In this document: positions 28,626 to 30,483 of the stretch, piece by piece
Position numbering within the stretch: the first letter of the stretch is position 1
Layout: every line of letters begins with the position of its first letter
Assembly: GCA_009746045.1 (NCBI GenBank)
Contig: RPFO01001976.1
Coordinates: 1-30,483, forward strand
DNA length: 30,483 nucleotides
Direction of reading: 5' to 3'
Source: Mesostigma viride
Lineage: Eukaryota; Streptophyta; Mesostigmatophyceae; Mesostigmatales; Mesostigmataceae
Notes under the pieces: model-generated
Told to the model about the DNA's origin: nothing
The model's database searches: none
Seen by the model: the letters and a program-made list of their open reading frames with translations, nothing else
Position numbers and translations under genes: made by a program

Positions 28626-29921
28626 TGAGAGATGAGGAGAGTGACCGTCAGCCACTAGGTCTGTCAGCCAAACGACCCTTTCTCTGACTCTTGAGTCCCA
28701 ACACTTTTCCTTTTCCCTATTGCCTTCTTATGTTTCGAGGGCGGGCGCATCTGCCAGCCGGCAACCAATCCATCATCACTCTCCCCCCATCACACCTTTG
28801 CCAGCTCTCTCATGACACTCTCATACTCATATAAGAGGTGTTGTAGTGTCCCAGGGGAAGCCTAGTTATCCCGCTACATATATGTAGTGAATTCTGCAAC
28901 AAACCTCAGTCCTCACCCCAGGCGATTCCTTTGGTCGTGTCCCACTCACCAACCTTCCCCACCCGCCGGTGCCCAGGTGTGAGTGTTCGACCATAAAATC
29001 ACCACAATAGCCACTCCGCCGGTACGTTCCTGGACTGTCCCAGCCCTCACGGCCTGATTGGAGGCCGAGGATCACAACCATGTCATGATCTAGTTCAACA
29101 AAGGCCACTCCCTTGCAATGCAACCTTGCCTACCAGCCATGCGACTCAAAACAGATTTCATTCCGGTGCTCGCGTAACCACACGGTCAAATTCGTCCTTT
29201 CCATCAAAGCCCGCGCAAAATGTTGCTGGCCTGCGTTAACCTATCACTTTGCTACACGGTGTGCTCAGTGGTACTGAACCACAAGACACAGCAAAATATC
29301 TCATCTGTAGTATGTTACGTAGATAAACTCATCTCTCAGCCATCTTATCCTGTTTTGCGGGCCGGGATTTTTCCCCTCTGGCATTATATACTCAGGAGGC
29401 GTGGTGCGACCTATACCCACGGCGCTAATCCACTACACAACGGCAACATACAATGGAACTCTGACTCTTGACCATAAAGTAATAGTGACCGATGTCGACG
29501 CAACATGCTGACACGTTTGGTCATCCACCATACGCATTTGCCACAGATTAGCGTGCTGCAGGACGCAACGCGATAGTCCACCTCGACGTTGGTGGAAACC
29601 CCCAAAAACCTTGCTGTTGAAACATTTCGGGAGAGCTCTAAACTACAAACAAACCCTTTTCCATCTGATGAGTGTCCACATACTGGGCCTTGGCGGAACA
29701 CGCTAAGTGGCGTCGTGAGCTTGCTCGTGGCAGTGGATATGCCTCTTTGCTTCTATGGACATGCCACCAGCTCTTACTGACATGGTTCGGCGCGCTTTGT
29801 GGTTCTTGATACCTTTACCTCCACACTTCTCAGTTGCCCTTCGGTAATTGCCCTCCCTCTCCCTCCCTCCCTCGGTGTGCTTGGGGACAGAAGTTACACA
29901 ACTGTGCATGTTAGCTCAGCA
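28626..29921. other. Unassigned sequence
   Basis: About 1.3 kb without a recognisable gene on either strand; the longest frame (29411-29701, minus) has 96 codons and no motif. A 14-bp palindrome CTACATATATGTAG lies near 28874. The segment from 28843 (TGTTGTAGTGTCCCAGGGG) has an LTR-like start, but no second LTR, primer-binding site or polypurine tract could be paired with it. Confidence 0.35.
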
Positions 29922-30079
29922 GCAGCCAGCCAGTCCCCCAGCCAGGCCAGCCAGCAGCCAGCCAGCCAGCCAGCCAGCAGCCAGCCAGCAGCCAGGCCAG
30001 CCAGCCAGCCCAGCCAGCCATTTCCAGCCAGCCGCCAGCCAAGCCAGCCCACGCCAGCCATGCACCGCCAGCCCCATCC

Positions 30080-30110
<31 letters not shown>

Positions 30111-30173
30111 GCCAGCCATGCCAGCCAAGCCAGCCTAGCCAGCTTAGCCCGCCAGCCGCAGCCAGCCAGGCCA
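29922..30173 (+). repeat. CCAG/CAGC microsatellite
   Basis: Imperfect CCAG tetranucleotide repeats with interruptions extend over about 250 bp. They produce Gln/Pro/Ala/Ser-rich plus-strand and Trp/Leu/Ala/Gly-rich minus-strand open frames, which are repeat artefacts. From 30174 to the window end nothing is recognised. Confidence 0.93.
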
Positions 30174-30483
30174 GAGATTCTGCCTAGATTCCCGACGTCA
30201 TGTGACCCCAGCCAGCTTGCCCCGTCGCATTTTGCCTTCCCCTGCCAGCCGAGTGTCCACTTGCGATTTATAGAGGCTATCGCGTGGCTGACCACCTCTG
30301 CAGCGGCTCCTCCTTCTCCCCTATGTTACTATGTGTGCAATATCTTTAGCCACTATGCTACTGCACCTCTATCTGGCCTCGGCCGACACATATCGCTTTG
30401 CATTACTCATGCGGAAGGGGTGCCGGTAGCCCTTCACAGTGCCCGTCCAGCGCTCTGATTGCCCTCCCTGCGCCTGGCCCCCT

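Noticed and set aside
28843-29130. A solo LTR starting TGTTGTAGTGTCCC
   Set aside because: No matching end, target duplication or primer-binding site could be found, so only the start resembles an LTR.
29799-30458. 219-codon Gln/Pro/Ser-rich protein
   Set aside because: Most of it is a translation of the CCAG microsatellite; the unique ends show no motif.

Overview
This window looks like nuclear DNA of a GC-rich, intron-bearing eukaryote, most likely a green alga (Viridiplantae). The main evidence is one recognisable host gene, an LSM4 homologue split over GT-AG introns, whose conserved exons read like the plant/green-algal protein ([11 protein letters not shown] across an exon junction, then an RGG-rich tail). 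There are no bacterial operons, rRNA or tRNA genes, or CRISPR arrays. The species assignment is an inference from one partial gene.

Layout. (1) 1-11119: a continuous satellite of about 255 copies of a ~43-bp G-rich unit. (2) 11120-13035: the 3' part of LSM4. Three exons encode the Sm2 motif and the RGG tail. The exons for the N-terminal half (Sm1 motif) are not in the window, so if the gene is intact the whole satellite plus a 24-bp minisatellite lies inside an LSM4 intron longer than 11.5 kb. (3) 13036-14457: probable 3' UTR and intergenic DNA. (4) 14468-19012: a nest of mobile elements. It holds a 5'-truncated LINE 3' end with a 10-bp target-site duplication (TSD), then an ORF1-only LINE-like element with its own 10-bp TSD. 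That element has been invaded by a ~1.8-kb TTAA-flanked inverted-repeat element and by a 501-bp inverted-repeat element. (5) 19247-20561 (minus): a decayed, unrecognised protein-coding region broken by stops, frameshifts and an ATGTGGAT microsatellite. (6) 20842-21117 (minus): a LINE reverse-transcriptase fragment. (7) 21224-25290: successive repeat fields, namely a GTTACCGG palindrome field, a 180-bp tandem duplication, a ~50-bp G-box minisatellite with a 648-bp higher-order period, three copies of a ~155-bp cruciform-forming repeat, and 10/12-bp repeats. (8) 25311-25793 (minus): one 160-codon orphan reading frame. (9) 25991-26600: a GGGA/GGAT/TTAA compound microsatellite. (10) 27084-27238: a short minus-strand copy of the ORF1-only element's 3' end with its own TSD. 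(11) 28010-28625: a strongly purine-biased strand. (12) 29922-30173: a CCAG-type microsatellite.

There is no operon-like cooperation between genes here. The connecting theme is retrotransposition. Three insertions share a CAAC-loop hairpin directly before a TTAA-repeat tail, which suggests that one reverse transcriptase recognises a common 3' end. The best candidates for something not previously described are that shared 3' recognition module with its ORF1-only passenger, a 57-bp dispersed sequence with a constant left edge, and the G-quadruplex-rich satellite with a splice-donor-like site in every unit inside a housekeeping gene.
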